From NCBI RefSeq assembly GCF_049615385.1, contig NZ_JBMZFL010000006.1: 64,000 nucleotides of DNA. One strand, given 5' to 3'. This document shows, piece after piece, positions 35,932 through 44,154 of this stretch. Numbering within the stretch: position 1 is the stretch's first letter; every line of letters starts with the position of its first letter. The position numbers and the translations under genes were made by a program. The stretch comes from Aequoribacter sp049615385 (GTDB lineage Bacteria > Pseudomonadota > Gammaproteobacteria > Pseudomonadales > Halieaceae). The notes beneath the pieces were generated by a model, which did not search any database, was not told the origin of the DNA, and was given only the letters and a program-made list of their open reading frames with translations.

Positions 35932-36954
35932 ATGAATATTCAAGGACGTAAAGTTACTCTTCACGACATGTCATTGCGCGACGGCATGCACCCGCAACGA
36001 CATCAGATATCAGTCGATCAAATGGTCGATATCGCTAAAGCCTTGGACGCGGCCAAGGTCCCCCTAATCGAGGTAACTCACGGTGACGGTCTAGGCGGCG
36101 CATCCGTGAACTACGGATTCCCTGCCCACACCGATCAAGAGTACATCACCGCGGTTGTGAATGCGGTCAGCACCAGCAAAGTATCCGCCCTGCTACTACC
36201 AGGAATTGGCACGGTAGATCACCTGCGTATGGCAGCGGATTGTGGTATTTCGACCATTCGCGTAGCGACACACTGTACCGAGGCTAACGTCTCGCGCCAG
36301 CATATCAATCTCGGCCGCGACATGGGTTTAGATACCGTGGGCTTTTTGATGATGGCTCACATGATTTCACCCGAAGAAATTTTAGAGCAAGCAAAACTCA
36401 TGGAGTCTTACGGCGCCAACTGCATCTACTGCACTGACTCTGCAGGCTACATGTTGCCCGATGACGTGACCGAGCGTATTGCACTGCTGCGTGCAGAGCT
36501 TGCCCCCGAAACCGAGATTGGCTTTCACGGCCACCACAACATGGCAATGGGTGTCGCTAACTCATTGGCTGCGATCGAGGCGGGCGCCAACCGGATCGAC
36601 GGTTCTGCCGCCGGCTTGGGCGCAGGCGCCGGCAACACACCACTGGAAGCCATGGCAGCGGTGTTGGACCGCATGGGCGCAGAAACCGGCATCGATATCT
36701 TCAAGCTCATGGATGCAGCAGAGGATCATGTACTACCCATTATGGATGAACCCGTGCGCTTAAGCCGTGACTCACTCGTGCTCGGTTACGCCGGCGCCTA
36801 TTCGTCGTTCTTGCTGTTCGCCAAACGCGCACAGGCAAAATATGGCGTACCCTCACATGAAATTCTGCTAGAAATGGCCAATCGTAAAACCGTTGGCGGT
36901 CAAGAAGATTTGATCGAAGACATCGCCATGGAGATGGCCAGAAAACGCGGCTAA
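35932..36954 (+). CDS. hsaF: HsaF/TesG: 4-hydroxy-2-oxohexanoate aldolase
   Basis: A 340-residue class II aldolase of the DmpG/BphI family. LRDGMHPQRHQ holds the catalytic Arg16, metal ligand Asp17 and base His20; FHGHHNM holds the other metal His residues. It splits 4-hydroxy-2-oxohexanoate into pyruvate and propanal. ATG at 35932 is chosen since AGAGG lies 5 bp upstream; a GTG at 35926 overlaps that site. The C-terminal region (QEDLIEDIAMEMARKR) is the communication/dimer domain that binds HsaG. Confidence 0.94.
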   Translation: MNIQGRKVTLHDMSLRDGMHPQRHQISVDQMVDIAKALDAAKVPLIEVTHGDGLGGASVNYGFPAHTDQEYITAVVNAVSTSKVSALLLPGIGTVDHLRMAADCGISTIRVATHCTEANVSRQHINLGRDMGLDTVGFLMMAHMISPEEILEQAKLMESYGANCIYCTDSAGYMLPDDVTERIALLRAELAPETEIGFHGHHNMAMGVANSLAAIEAGANRIDGSAAGLGAGAGNTPLEAMAAVLDRMGAETGIDIFKLMDAAEDHVLPIMDEPVRLSRDSLVLGYAGAYSSFLLFAKRAQAKYGVPSHEILLEMANRKTVGGQEDLIEDIAMEMARKRG

Positions 36955-36964
36955 GCGACTTTGA

Positions 36965-36993
36965 ATCGAACGCCAGCCGGACTGGCGTTCGAT
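36965..36993 (+). terminator. Perfect 12-bp hairpin between hsaF and the regulator
   Basis: ATCGAACGCCAG and CTGGCGTTCGAT form a perfect 12-bp stem around CCGGA, 10 bp after the hsaF stop. Little T follows, so it could stop most hsa transcripts, protect the 3' end, or attenuate expression of the downstream luxR-type gene. Confidence 0.6.
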
Positions 36994-37068
36994 AGTTCTT
37001 GGGCGCTCGCAAAAAATAGTGTCTAATGATGCTCGTGGTCACTCGTGAATCGAGGGTTTATAACACCA

Positions 37069-38211
37069 ATGAATACGCCTGACATCGAAGCGTTTTCGAA
37101 ACTGATCGGTTGCCTGTACGACGGCCATATCGAGGAAGATCCGTATAACAATTTCCTTTATGGTGTGCGGCAAACCATCGACGCAACCTTCGCATCTATT
37201 ACCATGCGCGAACCTACCGGCGACGATGGCGGTTTACTGTTTGTGTCGTGCGATAAGCTCCAAAAAACCTTAATCGACGATCACACCAACCCCTATACCG
37301 ACCGTTACTACACCGCCAACCTGATGACCAACTTGCCGTGGGGGCAGGTGATCACCTTGAACGAGTGCTACCCCTACAGCTCGCTCGAAGAAACCGAGCT
37401 TTACCGCTTTTGCATGGTGCCGCTCGACATTTACCACATGATTGGCATGGATCTGCGTAACGCTAACGGCCAACGCTTTAGCGTGCGATTTGCGCGACCT
37501 AAATCCGCCGATAATTTTGGTCCCGAGGAACGCGAGTTTTTAACGCTATTATCGCCTCACATTCAACGCGCCGTTGCCAACGGCATGCAGCTGATTCAAT
37601 TAGACAACGAGCGAAAGCTTTATTCTAAAACCATCTCCAAACAGTCGATCGGCATTATTACGCTGGATGAGCGAGGCAAAGTCATCACGCGCAATGCAGT
37701 AGCGGATGAACTGATCCGCGAGAAAGACGGCATTCACATCGTGAACGACCACATTCACCTCGACAGCCAAGCCGCCAGAACCAAGTTAAACGGCTACATC
37801 GAGGAAGTTGTGCAAGCGCAACGCGCCCAAGCCCCGGCGCCGGTGAACGCCCTCTCCGTAGACCGCCCCTCGGGTAAAGCCGATCTCGAAATCCTAATCA
37901 AACCGATGATGATCGATAAGACCGTAGAACCCGGGCACACGCCGCATATGATCGTGTTTATTAACGGTCCGGAAAAGCGCTACGACATCGATATTCGTTT
38001 GCTCATGTCGCTTTATGGTCTAACGCGGGCTGAAGCCATGCTTGCCAAGTATCTGGCGGAAGGTGCTAACCTAGACCAGGCTGCGGGTGATTTGGGTATT
38101 GCACGCAACACGGCAAGGGCGCAGCTACGCTCAATTTTTGCCAAGACCGGCGTGTCACAACAGTCCATGCTGGTCAGCCTGATTTTAAAAAGTTTGGTCA
38201 CCTTTTCTTAG
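37069..38211 (+). CDS. LuxR-type transcriptional regulator (TeiR-like)
   Basis: A 380-residue regulator. The C-terminal ~65 residues are a LuxR/GerE helix-turn-helix (LTRAEAMLAKYLAEG, ANLDQAAGDLGIARNTARAQLRSIFAKTGV). The ~300 residues before it look like PAS/GAF-type ligand-sensing domains, with a typical PAS turn at SKQSIGIITLDERGKVITRN. This architecture resembles TeiR, the LuxR-type activator of steroid genes in Comamonas testosteroni. Position at the end of the hsa block and facing the ksi-kshA operon suggests that it controls the core steroid genes. ATG at 37069 is used; a GTG at 37045 is possible, and the ribosome binding site (GAGGG) is distant. Confidence 0.82.
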   Translation: MNTPDIEAFSKLIGCLYDGHIEEDPYNNFLYGVRQTIDATFASITMREPTGDDGGLLFVSCDKLQKTLIDDHTNPYTDRYYTANLMTNLPWGQVITLNECYPYSSLEETELYRFCMVPLDIYHMIGMDLRNANGQRFSVRFARPKSADNFGPEEREFLTLLSPHIQRAVANGMQLIQLDNERKLYSKTISKQSIGIITLDERGKVITRNAVADELIREKDGIHIVNDHIHLDSQAARTKLNGYIEEVVQAQRAQAPAPVNALSVDRPSGKADLEILIKPMMIDKTVEPGHTPHMIVFINGPEKRYDIDIRLLMSLYGLTRAEAMLAKYLAEGANLDQAAGDLGIARNTARAQLRSIFAKTGVSQQSMLVSLILKSLVTFS

Positions 38212-38215
38212 GACA

Positions 38216-38243
38216 CAAAAAAAGCCCACAGGAAGTGGGCTTT
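38216..38243. terminator. Bidirectional terminator between regulator and ksi
   Basis: AAAGCCCAC (38221-38229) and GTGGGCTTT (38235-38243) with an AGGAA loop, flanked by A on the left and T on the right, between convergent genes. Confidence 0.82.
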
Positions 38244-38260
38244 GACGATTCCCTAAGACT

Positions 38261-38629
38261 TTAGCTTCTCGTATTTTCTGGACCCCAGAATGCACGCATT
38301 AAAACCACTTTGCCTTCGTCGTTAAATTTAAAAACGTCGATGATATCCATGTACATCGGTGCATCGCCAGCACCTATCGTAATCTGGAAGGGGAACGCGA
38401 CCTCATTGGCAGCCACACGAATCGGACCCGATAACTCTGCGCCCTTAATATTTGCCAGCACACCACCGTAAAACTGCGTGATGGCTTCTCGCCCCGAAAC
38501 GATATCGCTACCGATTGGGTCTTCAATTTGGGCATCGTCAGCGTACAAATCAACAATAACGCTGACGTCTTCGCCGGTCAGACCGTCCATATACTGCTGC
38601 ACTGCTGCTGCGGCTTTTGCGTAATCCAT
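38261..38629 (-). CDS. ksi: Delta5-3-ketosteroid isomerase
   Basis: A 122-residue SnoaL-fold protein. It aligns with Comamonas/Pseudomonas ketosteroid isomerase from memory, with all three catalytic residues in place: Y13 (VQQYMDG), D37 (IEDPIGS) and D98 (IIDVFKFN), equal to Tyr14, Asp38 and Asp99. MRAFWG near the end also matches. It shifts the delta5 double bond to delta4 in 3-keto steroids, so delta5-3beta-hydroxy steroids can enter the pathway after oxidation at C3. AGGAG lies 8 bp before ATG 38629; it is the last gene of the ipdC-echA20-Rieske-ksi operon. Confidence 0.92.
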   Translation of the reverse strand: MDYAKAAAAVQQYMDGLTGEDVSVIVDLYADDAQIEDPIGSDIVSGREAITQFYGGVLANIKGAELSGPIRVAANEVAFPFQITIGAGDAPMYMDIIDVFKFNDEGKVVLMRAFWGPENTRS

Positions 38630-38641
38630 TAATCGTGCTCC

Positions 38642-39739
38642 TTAGTCCATGAATGGAAGGCCATCATCAATCGCGTGATTGGCCTCAGCGGGTAGAGTAA
38701 CGCCAGGAATCTGATGGAACCCGTTCAGTTCTTGCTGAATGGCTGTTGCCGTCTCAGCATCGGCGTAGAACTGCGAATACCACTTACGGCCAATTTTGAA
38801 CGGCCCATCGGTCTTCAGCGCCATAGGTTTAATCGCAGGCTGTTTATAGCGCCAAATCTGGAAATCAGTCGCGAAAGCTTCTAGGGCACCAGCTTGAGTT
38901 TGCTTCGCAATTTCAATATCTTCCGCCGTAGGCTGGCCTGAGGATGCTTTTACTAAGCACGCATGCCATGCCTTAATTCGGCCATCGTCGACCGGGGTAT
39001 TCGCTATTAGCTCGTATTGAACGGTGTCACCCCACACTTGTTTCGACAGCAAGATGCCAGGCCCTGTGTACCAAGTCGTGGTGTATAGCATCACGCCGCC
39101 GTAGAGCTGCATAGGCCCACCCTGGCGCTGAATATAAATGTGTCCTTTTGCTTCATTCTCAAAATACTGACATGGCGCTCCGTGAGTTGGCCCCAGATGA
39201 CGCATATCCGACATATTGTCTAAGACTTCTTGTGGGTGGATATCGAGCTCACCCAAGTGATCTAGCTGCCAGTGAATCCACTGTGGGTTATCCCACTCTT
39301 TCAAGAAAGGCGCGTCATAAGAGGGCTCAGCCCCGTCTTCATCAAACCACACCATGATACAGCCCATGTTGTCGACAACAGGGTAAGAGCGAATAGACGC
39401 CGACTTAGGGCAAGGACCGTCGTGGTAGGGAATATCATCCACATCACCGGCAGAGTTATAACGCCAGCCGTGGTAAGGGCACCGGATCGAATCACCTTCA
39501 ATTTGCAGACCGTTCTTAACAATCATTGCCGAGTCACTGGCGGTTAAATGGGTACCCATATGCTTGCAGTATGCATCCAGAACCACTGGGTTACCTGATT
39601 CCCCGCGATACAGGGCCAAGTCTCGTCCGAAGAATCGAATCGCCATAGGCCCTTTGTCGAGTTCTGAACTCTCGGCGACTATAAACCAACCTGTCGGGAA
39701 AGTTTTGGGGCCGAGTCCGTAATCCGCTGCTTTTGCCAT
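38642..39739 (-). CDS. KshA-like Rieske oxygenase (first copy)
   Basis: A 365-residue Rieske non-haem iron oxygenase. The Rieske cluster ligands are C58, H60, C87 and H90 (CKHMGTH ... CPYHGW); the mononuclear iron site is in DNMSDMRHLGPTHG. The C-terminal ATDFQIWRYKQ and DGPFKIGRKWYSQFY resemble the end of 3-ketosteroid 9alpha-hydroxylase KshA. It sits between echA20 and ksi, so a role on the steroid nucleus is likely, either as KshA itself or on a hydroxylated or saturated variant. It needs a ferredoxin reductase (KshB) that is not encoded here. Compare the second copy at 48039-49043. Confidence 0.85.
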   Translation of the reverse strand: MAKAADYGLGPKTFPTGWFIVAESSELDKGPMAIRFFGRDLALYRGESGNPVVLDAYCKHMGTHLTASDSAMIVKNGLQIEGDSIRCPYHGWRYNSAGDVDDIPYHDGPCPKSASIRSYPVVDNMGCIMVWFDEDGAEPSYDAPFLKEWDNPQWIHWQLDHLGELDIHPQEVLDNMSDMRHLGPTHGAPCQYFENEAKGHIYIQRQGGPMQLYGGVMLYTTTWYTGPGILLSKQVWGDTVQYELIANTPVDDGRIKAWHACLVKASSGQPTAEDIEIAKQTQAGALEAFATDFQIWRYKQPAIKPMALKTDGPFKIGRKWYSQFYADAETATAIQQELNGFHQIPGVTLPAEANHAIDDGLPFMD

Positions 39740-39750
39740 TTGATGTCTCC

Positions 39751-40503
39751 TTATTCCTCGAACTTCGCGTCGCGCTTTTCAACGAAGGCTGCACGAGCTT
39801 CATTTGAATCGTCATGCGTATAGGCTTCAAGGGTAAAACCTTGTTCCCAACGATACTTGGCTTCTAAACTACCATCCTCAATACCGGTCAGAGCTTCCTT
39901 GGCGAGTTGGATCATGATTGAGCTTTTCGCCGCAATTTGCCCGGCAATTTCCATTGCTGTGGCGCGCAGTTCTGAGTGAGCCACTACCCGCTCAACAGCG
40001 CCGAGTCTGTAGGCTTCTTGCGCGTCAATAAACTGTCCGGTGAAGTACATGTAGCGAACCTTCTGGACTGGGAACATACGCTGCAGGTGAGCACCACCGC
40101 CCATCGCCCCTCGATCCACCTCAGGCACCCCAAAACGCGCGCACTCAGACGCAACAATAATGTCGGCTGCGCCAGCAATACCGATGCCGCCACCTAAGAC
40201 AAAGCCATGAAGCGCGACAATAACGGGTTTAGGGTTTAAATGAATAGACTCAAAGGTGTCGTAGTTGCCTTTGTTGACCGGTACGATTTTACGCGAGTCG
40301 GCGTCCAGCTCTTTGATATCCACACCTGCGCAAAAGCCTCGGCCTTCCGAGCGAATAACAATCACTGAGACCTCGTCGTTAGTACCCAACGCCTTTATCT
40401 CGGCGGCAATACTCGCCCACTGAGTCGAGTTAAACGCGTTCACGGGTGGATTATCGAACACCAGCTCCGCAATGCCGTTCTCTATTGTTACTCCAAAAGC
40501 CAT
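39751..40503 (-). CDS. echA20: EchA20: ring-D-opening crotonase-family hydrolase
   Basis: A 250-residue crotonase-fold protein. From memory it matches EchA20 in the diagnostic stretches SEGRGFCAGVDIKEL, HGFVLGGGIGIAGAADIIVAS, FGVPEVDRGAMGG and YRWEQGFTLE. EchA20 hydrolytically opens ring D of HIEC-CoA, giving COCHEA-CoA, the substrate of IpdAB. It is 11 bp from ipdC and 11 bp from the Rieske gene. Confidence 0.92.
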   Translation of the reverse strand: MAFGVTIENGIAELVFDNPPVNAFNSTQWASIAAEIKALGTNDEVSVIVIRSEGRGFCAGVDIKELDADSRKIVPVNKGNYDTFESIHLNPKPVIVALHGFVLGGGIGIAGAADIIVASECARFGVPEVDRGAMGGGAHLQRMFPVQKVRYMYFTGQFIDAQEAYRLGAVERVVAHSELRATAMEIAGQIAAKSSIMIQLAKEALTGIEDGSLEAKYRWEQGFTLEAYTHDDSNEARAAFVEKRDAKFEE

Positions 40504-40514
40504 ACGTATTCCTT

Positions 40515-41573
40515 TTATTCTGAGGAGTTTAAGGCATTTAAACGCGTTAAAGTTTGATCTGCCTCAGCCATTAAGCGTTCTATTAAAGCCTGTACTGTCG
40601 GTAGTTCATCAATAAGGCCGGCGACTTGGCCGCTGGGCAGTATGCCGTCTCGCGGATGCCCTTTGACCATGGCTTCTTGAATCATCATGGGCGCGTTAGC
40701 TGCCATCATGGTCTGCCCCAAGGTTAAATCCGTGTTTTTTTGCATGGCCATCGCCGAACGTAACATACCAAACAGCGATACCCCAGTCAGTTTGGTAAAC
40801 GCCAAACCATTTTTGATGGCAAGCAGTAGCATCTGCAATCCCGACGCCTTTTCTAATCGCGCCAGCAGAGGGTTTAAGATCATACGCTGAGGCAGGCCGT
40901 CGAGCTTGGTACTGGTGATAATTTGCTCGGGTGGCGCTTTTAAATATTCTGCCTTGGTTACCTCCGGCACGGGTGATTCTTGGGTCAGTAAAAACCGAGT
41001 TCCCATGGCAATACCACAAGCGCCCTGCGCCAGAGCCGCAATTAGATCACTACCGCGACTAAAACCACCCGCAGCAACGACCGGTACATCAACCGCTTGG
41101 CATACCTGCTTTAACAAAATAGACGTTGCCACTGAGCCAGTATGCCCCCCACCTTCGCCGCCTTGCACAACAACAATATCCGCACCGAACTCCACCGCTT
41201 TGATCGCGTGCTTTAAAGCGCCAACGGTGGGCATACACAAGACACCTGCATCTTTAAGACGCTTTACCGCCGCAGAGGAAGGCGAGCGGCTGTAACTGAC
41301 AGCGCGCACCTTGTGCTCGATACACAGATCGATGATCTGTTCTGCGTGAGGCACGTACATGTGGAAATTCACACCAAACGGTTTGTCGGTCAAGCGTTTG
41401 ATTTCAAGGATACCCGCCTCGATTTCCTCGAGCGTCATCACGGCGCCCGCTAAAAAACCGAAACCGCCCGCATTTGCGGTAGCTGCAACCAAGGCTGGAT
41501 CCGCCACCCAACCCATCGCAGTTTGTACAATGGGGTACTGACACCCCAAGCGCTCTGTTAACGCAGTTTTCAT
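40515..41573 (-). CDS. ipdC: IpdC: nitronate-monooxygenase-family flavoprotein of the HIP pathway
   Basis: A 352-residue TIM-barrel FMN protein of the nitronate monooxygenase/enoyl-reductase-II family. It has PIVQTAMGWVADP, ANAGGFGFLAG, FGVNFHMYVP, QGGEGGGHTGSVA, AAGGFSRGSDLIAAL and GTRFLLTQES. IpdC is known as a diaphorase-like enzyme essential for the step that follows CoA activation of 5-hydroxy-HIP. The assignment rests on similarity and on the adjacent echA20; NAD(P)H-dependent flavin chemistry on a CoA ester is the expected role. First gene of its operon. Confidence 0.9.
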   Translation of the reverse strand: MKTALTERLGCQYPIVQTAMGWVADPALVAATANAGGFGFLAGAVMTLEEIEAGILEIKRLTDKPFGVNFHMYVPHAEQIIDLCIEHKVRAVSYSRSPSSAAVKRLKDAGVLCMPTVGALKHAIKAVEFGADIVVVQGGEGGGHTGSVATSILLKQVCQAVDVPVVAAGGFSRGSDLIAALAQGACGIAMGTRFLLTQESPVPEVTKAEYLKAPPEQIITSTKLDGLPQRMILNPLLARLEKASGLQMLLLAIKNGLAFTKLTGVSLFGMLRSAMAMQKNTDLTLGQTMMAANAPMMIQEAMVKGHPRDGILPSGQVAGLIDELPTVQALIERLMAEADQTLTRLNALNSSE

Positions 41574-41672
41574 ACTTTCACCTAGGCAGTTATCTGGCGC
41601 TTTTCGCAGACCATCATTACGAGGTCTGAATTAGAGCGTGTTTCCACACTGCTTGTATAGGTTTGGACGTAA

Positions 41673-41693
41673 TGCAAGTGGACGATACTTGCA
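41673..41693. promoter_or_regulatory. Perfect palindromic operator candidate between ipdC and the acyl-CoA ligase
   Basis: TGCAAGT (41673-41679) and ACTTGCA (41687-41693) form a perfect inverted repeat with a 7-nt spacer. It is centred midway in the 218-bp divergent gap, about 100 bp from each start codon. A TetR regulator is encoded in the rightward operon, so it is the natural candidate ligand. Binding is inference. Confidence 0.5.
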
Positions 41694-41791
41694 CCGTCAA
41701 AACATTTGCCCCGCAATGTTTTATCCAGAATACTTTGCCACAGTGTTAAACGCCCACAATAACAGCACACCAAACCCAGAAGGTTAACGAC

Positions 41792-43477
41792 ATGACGGAA
41801 TTTAGTGCACCACACCACAACGCAGTCGCTCAGCTCACAGGACCTGGAGCGCCCTTTGAAGTTGTCGAGCACGTAATCGACGGTACTAGCTATAAAGCCT
41901 ACAAAAACGCTGAAAAATCACTGGCCAGTGTGATTGCGCCCGGGCGCCAGCATGGCGACAAACTGTATCTGCAATACATGGGCGAGAACTACTCTTTCGC
42001 CGACTTTTTCGCTGCATCCGATCGCTTTGCGGTAGCGCTAAGAAGAGATTTCAGTATTCGCAAAGGCGATCATGTGGCCATTGCTATGCGCAACCGCCCC
42101 GAATGGCTGATGGCTTTTGTCGCCATTATTAACCTAGGCGCAGTAGCCGTGCCACTCAATAGCTGGGGGCGTTCGGAAGAGCTGCAACAAGGCCTAACGG
42201 ATGGCGGTGCCAAATTAGTCGTTTGTGATGCCGACCGCCTACGATTTATTCGCAGTGCCGGCAATAAGTTACAAGCCGTAGTGGTTGAGCCTGACGCCAA
42301 AGAAGACAACAGCGAGTTATTTTGGCGCTTGGTCGAATCAGCCAATATAGAGGACTTTCAGGTTGTAGAAGTTGAACCCAATGACCCGGCAATCTTGTTA
42401 TTCACATCGGGGACTTCAGGACGCCCAAAAGGCGCCATGTTCAGTCAGATGAACTGTGCACAATCATTGATGAACGTGGAATTTATTGGTGCGGCAACCT
42501 ACATGACCAATACCGACACCATGAACGCCCTGCTGGCCAACCCCATACACCCCAAGACCCTGTTTGCTGTGCCCTTATTTCATATCAGCGGCTTATTCTC
42601 GCAGTCGCTAATTAGCCTGCGGCATGGACGTGGACTGTATATGATGTACAAGTGGGACCCCAAAAAAGCGGCCCGCATTGTCAAAGAAGAAGGTATCACC
42701 GTATTGATGGGTGCTTCAGCTATGCTGCTCGATCTGCTGACCCACGAGGATTTTCAAGACGCCGATACCTCAAATATTTCCAACATTAGCGCTGGCGGCG
42801 GAGCTACGCCCAGCAAACTGAGTGAGCTATACAGCAGTAAAACAGCCTCGGCAATGCCGGGGGCTGGATGGGGCCTGACCGAAACGGGCGGCAGTGGCGC
42901 AGCGTTCACGGGCTATATGGCTACCGCTCGACCCGGCGCTAGCGGCTTCCCGAGCCCCATTATCGATTTTAAATTTTGCGATGAAGAAGGCACCGAAGTT
43001 GCCGATGGTGAGCCTGGCGAAATCTGGATCAAGTCAGCAGCTTGCATCCACAGTTATTACAGCGGCGCCAAAGACGGCAGCGATTTTGAACAAGGCTGGT
43101 TCAAAACCGGCGATGTCGGCTACTTCAACGAAGACGGCTTGCTGTACATCTGCGATCGCGTGAAAGACATGATTATTCGCGGCGGCGAAAACATCTATCC
43201 AGTCGAAGTCGAGAACTGCCTGATCCAATTCCCGGGCTGTGCAGAAGCAGCCGTTGTTGCCATTGACAGCGACCGTTTTGGAGAAGAGCCTGCGGCAGTG
43301 GTTCGCTTCAAAGAGGGCCATGATCACATCACAGAAGCCGATGTTATTCGCTACTGCAAAGAGCATTTAGCGGCGTTTAAAGTACCCGTGCAGATCGTAT
43401 TCACCGACGAACCCATGCCAAGGACTGCGACCGAAAAGCTAATCAAAGCGCAAATTAAACGCACCTACTTTGCATGA
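41792..43477 (+). CDS. AMP-forming acyl-CoA ligase
   Basis: A 561-residue class I adenylate-forming enzyme. It has the P-loop LFTSGTSGRPKGAMFSQ, VPLFHISGLFSQ, the adenylate motif GAGWGLTETGGSG, KTGDVGYFNEDGLLYICDRVKDMIIRGGENIYPVE, and the C-terminal catalytic Lys in RTATEKLIKAQ. It differs clearly from the FadD3 homologue. As first gene of an operon with TetR, two acyl-CoA dehydrogenases, an EthD protein and an SDR, it probably activates a steroid side-chain or another alicyclic or aromatic carboxylic acid. AGAAGG lies 8 bp before ATG 41792. Confidence 0.88.
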   Translation: MTEFSAPHHNAVAQLTGPGAPFEVVEHVIDGTSYKAYKNAEKSLASVIAPGRQHGDKLYLQYMGENYSFADFFAASDRFAVALRRDFSIRKGDHVAIAMRNRPEWLMAFVAIINLGAVAVPLNSWGRSEELQQGLTDGGAKLVVCDADRLRFIRSAGNKLQAVVVEPDAKEDNSELFWRLVESANIEDFQVVEVEPNDPAILLFTSGTSGRPKGAMFSQMNCAQSLMNVEFIGAATYMTNTDTMNALLANPIHPKTLFAVPLFHISGLFSQSLISLRHGRGLYMMYKWDPKKAARIVKEEGITVLMGASAMLLDLLTHEDFQDADTSNISNISAGGGATPSKLSELYSSKTASAMPGAGWGLTETGGSGAAFTGYMATARPGASGFPSPIIDFKFCDEEGTEVADGEPGEIWIKSAACIHSYYSGAKDGSDFEQGWFKTGDVGYFNEDGLLYICDRVKDMIIRGGENIYPVEVENCLIQFPGCAEAAVVAIDSDRFGEEPAAVVRFKEGHDHITEADVIRYCKEHLAAFKVPVQIVFTDEPMPRTATEKLIKAQIKRTYFA

Positions 43478-44154
43478 GTGTCGCTGCCCTAACAGTCAGC
43501 AAACCCGCGCACGAAACGAGCTTGGGCCACCAAGCTCGCAAAGCGCTGGCGACCCGAGAACGCATCCTTCAAGCCGTTGTTGAACTCATCAACGAGTCTG
43601 GATTTTCGGGTGCCACCTCTGGCCAAATCGCCCGCAGAGCAGGTATTACTTGGGGGGCGGTTCAGCATCACTTTGGCACGAAAGACGACATTCTCTTGGC
43701 TATCATAGAGCGGTCACAGCAGGTGTATCTAGACCAGCTTCAGTCAGCACAACTGGCCAAAGGACCTTTAAGTCAGCGCATCGATCAATTCGTTGACGCC
43801 GTTTGGGAGCACTATCGCAGTGACCTATATTTTGCGTTTTCGGAGATTATGCGAGCCTCGCGAATGAGCGCTATCGGGCCATCGCTCAGCGCCTTTTCCA
43901 TTAGCGAAGAGCAAGAAAAACACATCCAAATTATGGCTTCCATGTTTGCCGATTACGCCATACCAAGCCAACGATTAAAAGAATGCTTTCGGTTTGTGCA
44001 TCGGTTTTTGGCCGGCTTTGCCTTAGACCGAATTATGGAACCATCGGCACCTTACGAAACCATCCACATCAAACGCCTAAAAGACGAACTACTGCAGCTA
44101 GTATCCGACAAAGGTTCAGACACTGGCGATTACCACATAACAGGAGGGCTCTAA
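43474..44154 (+). CDS. TetR family regulator of the acyl-CoA ligase operon
   Basis: A 226-residue TetR regulator. The N-terminal helix-turn-helix (ATRERILQAVVELINESG, SGQIARRAGITWGAVQHHFGTKDDIL) is complete; the C-terminal ligand domain is diverged, as usual. It overlaps the ligase stop by 4 bp (ATGA) and ends overlapping the next start (TAATG), so it is embedded in the operon it is likely to control, by negative feedback. The palindrome at 41673-41693 is its likely operator. A CoA thioester is a plausible effector by analogy with KstR/KstR2. Confidence 0.88.
   Translation: MSVAALTVSKPAHETSLGHQARKALATRERILQAVVELINESGFSGATSGQIARRAGITWGAVQHHFGTKDDILLAIIERSQQVYLDQLQSAQLAKGPLSQRIDQFVDAVWEHYRSDLYFAFSEIMRASRMSAIGPSLSAFSISEEQEKHIQIMASMFADYAIPSQRLKECFRFVHRFLAGFALDRIMEPSAPYETIHIKRLKDELLQLVSDKGSDTGDYHITGGL

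Noticed and set aside
41582..41872. 96-codon minus-strand frame across the ipdC/ligase gap
   Set aside because: It overlaps the start of the ligase gene and the palindrome, and has no coding signature; better explained as a regulatory gap.
43983..44153. 5' extension of the acyl-CoA dehydrogenase gene into the TetR gene
   Set aside because: An AGGAGG just before ATG 44154 and the family N-terminus at MSDLNTFREETRAWL show the true start.
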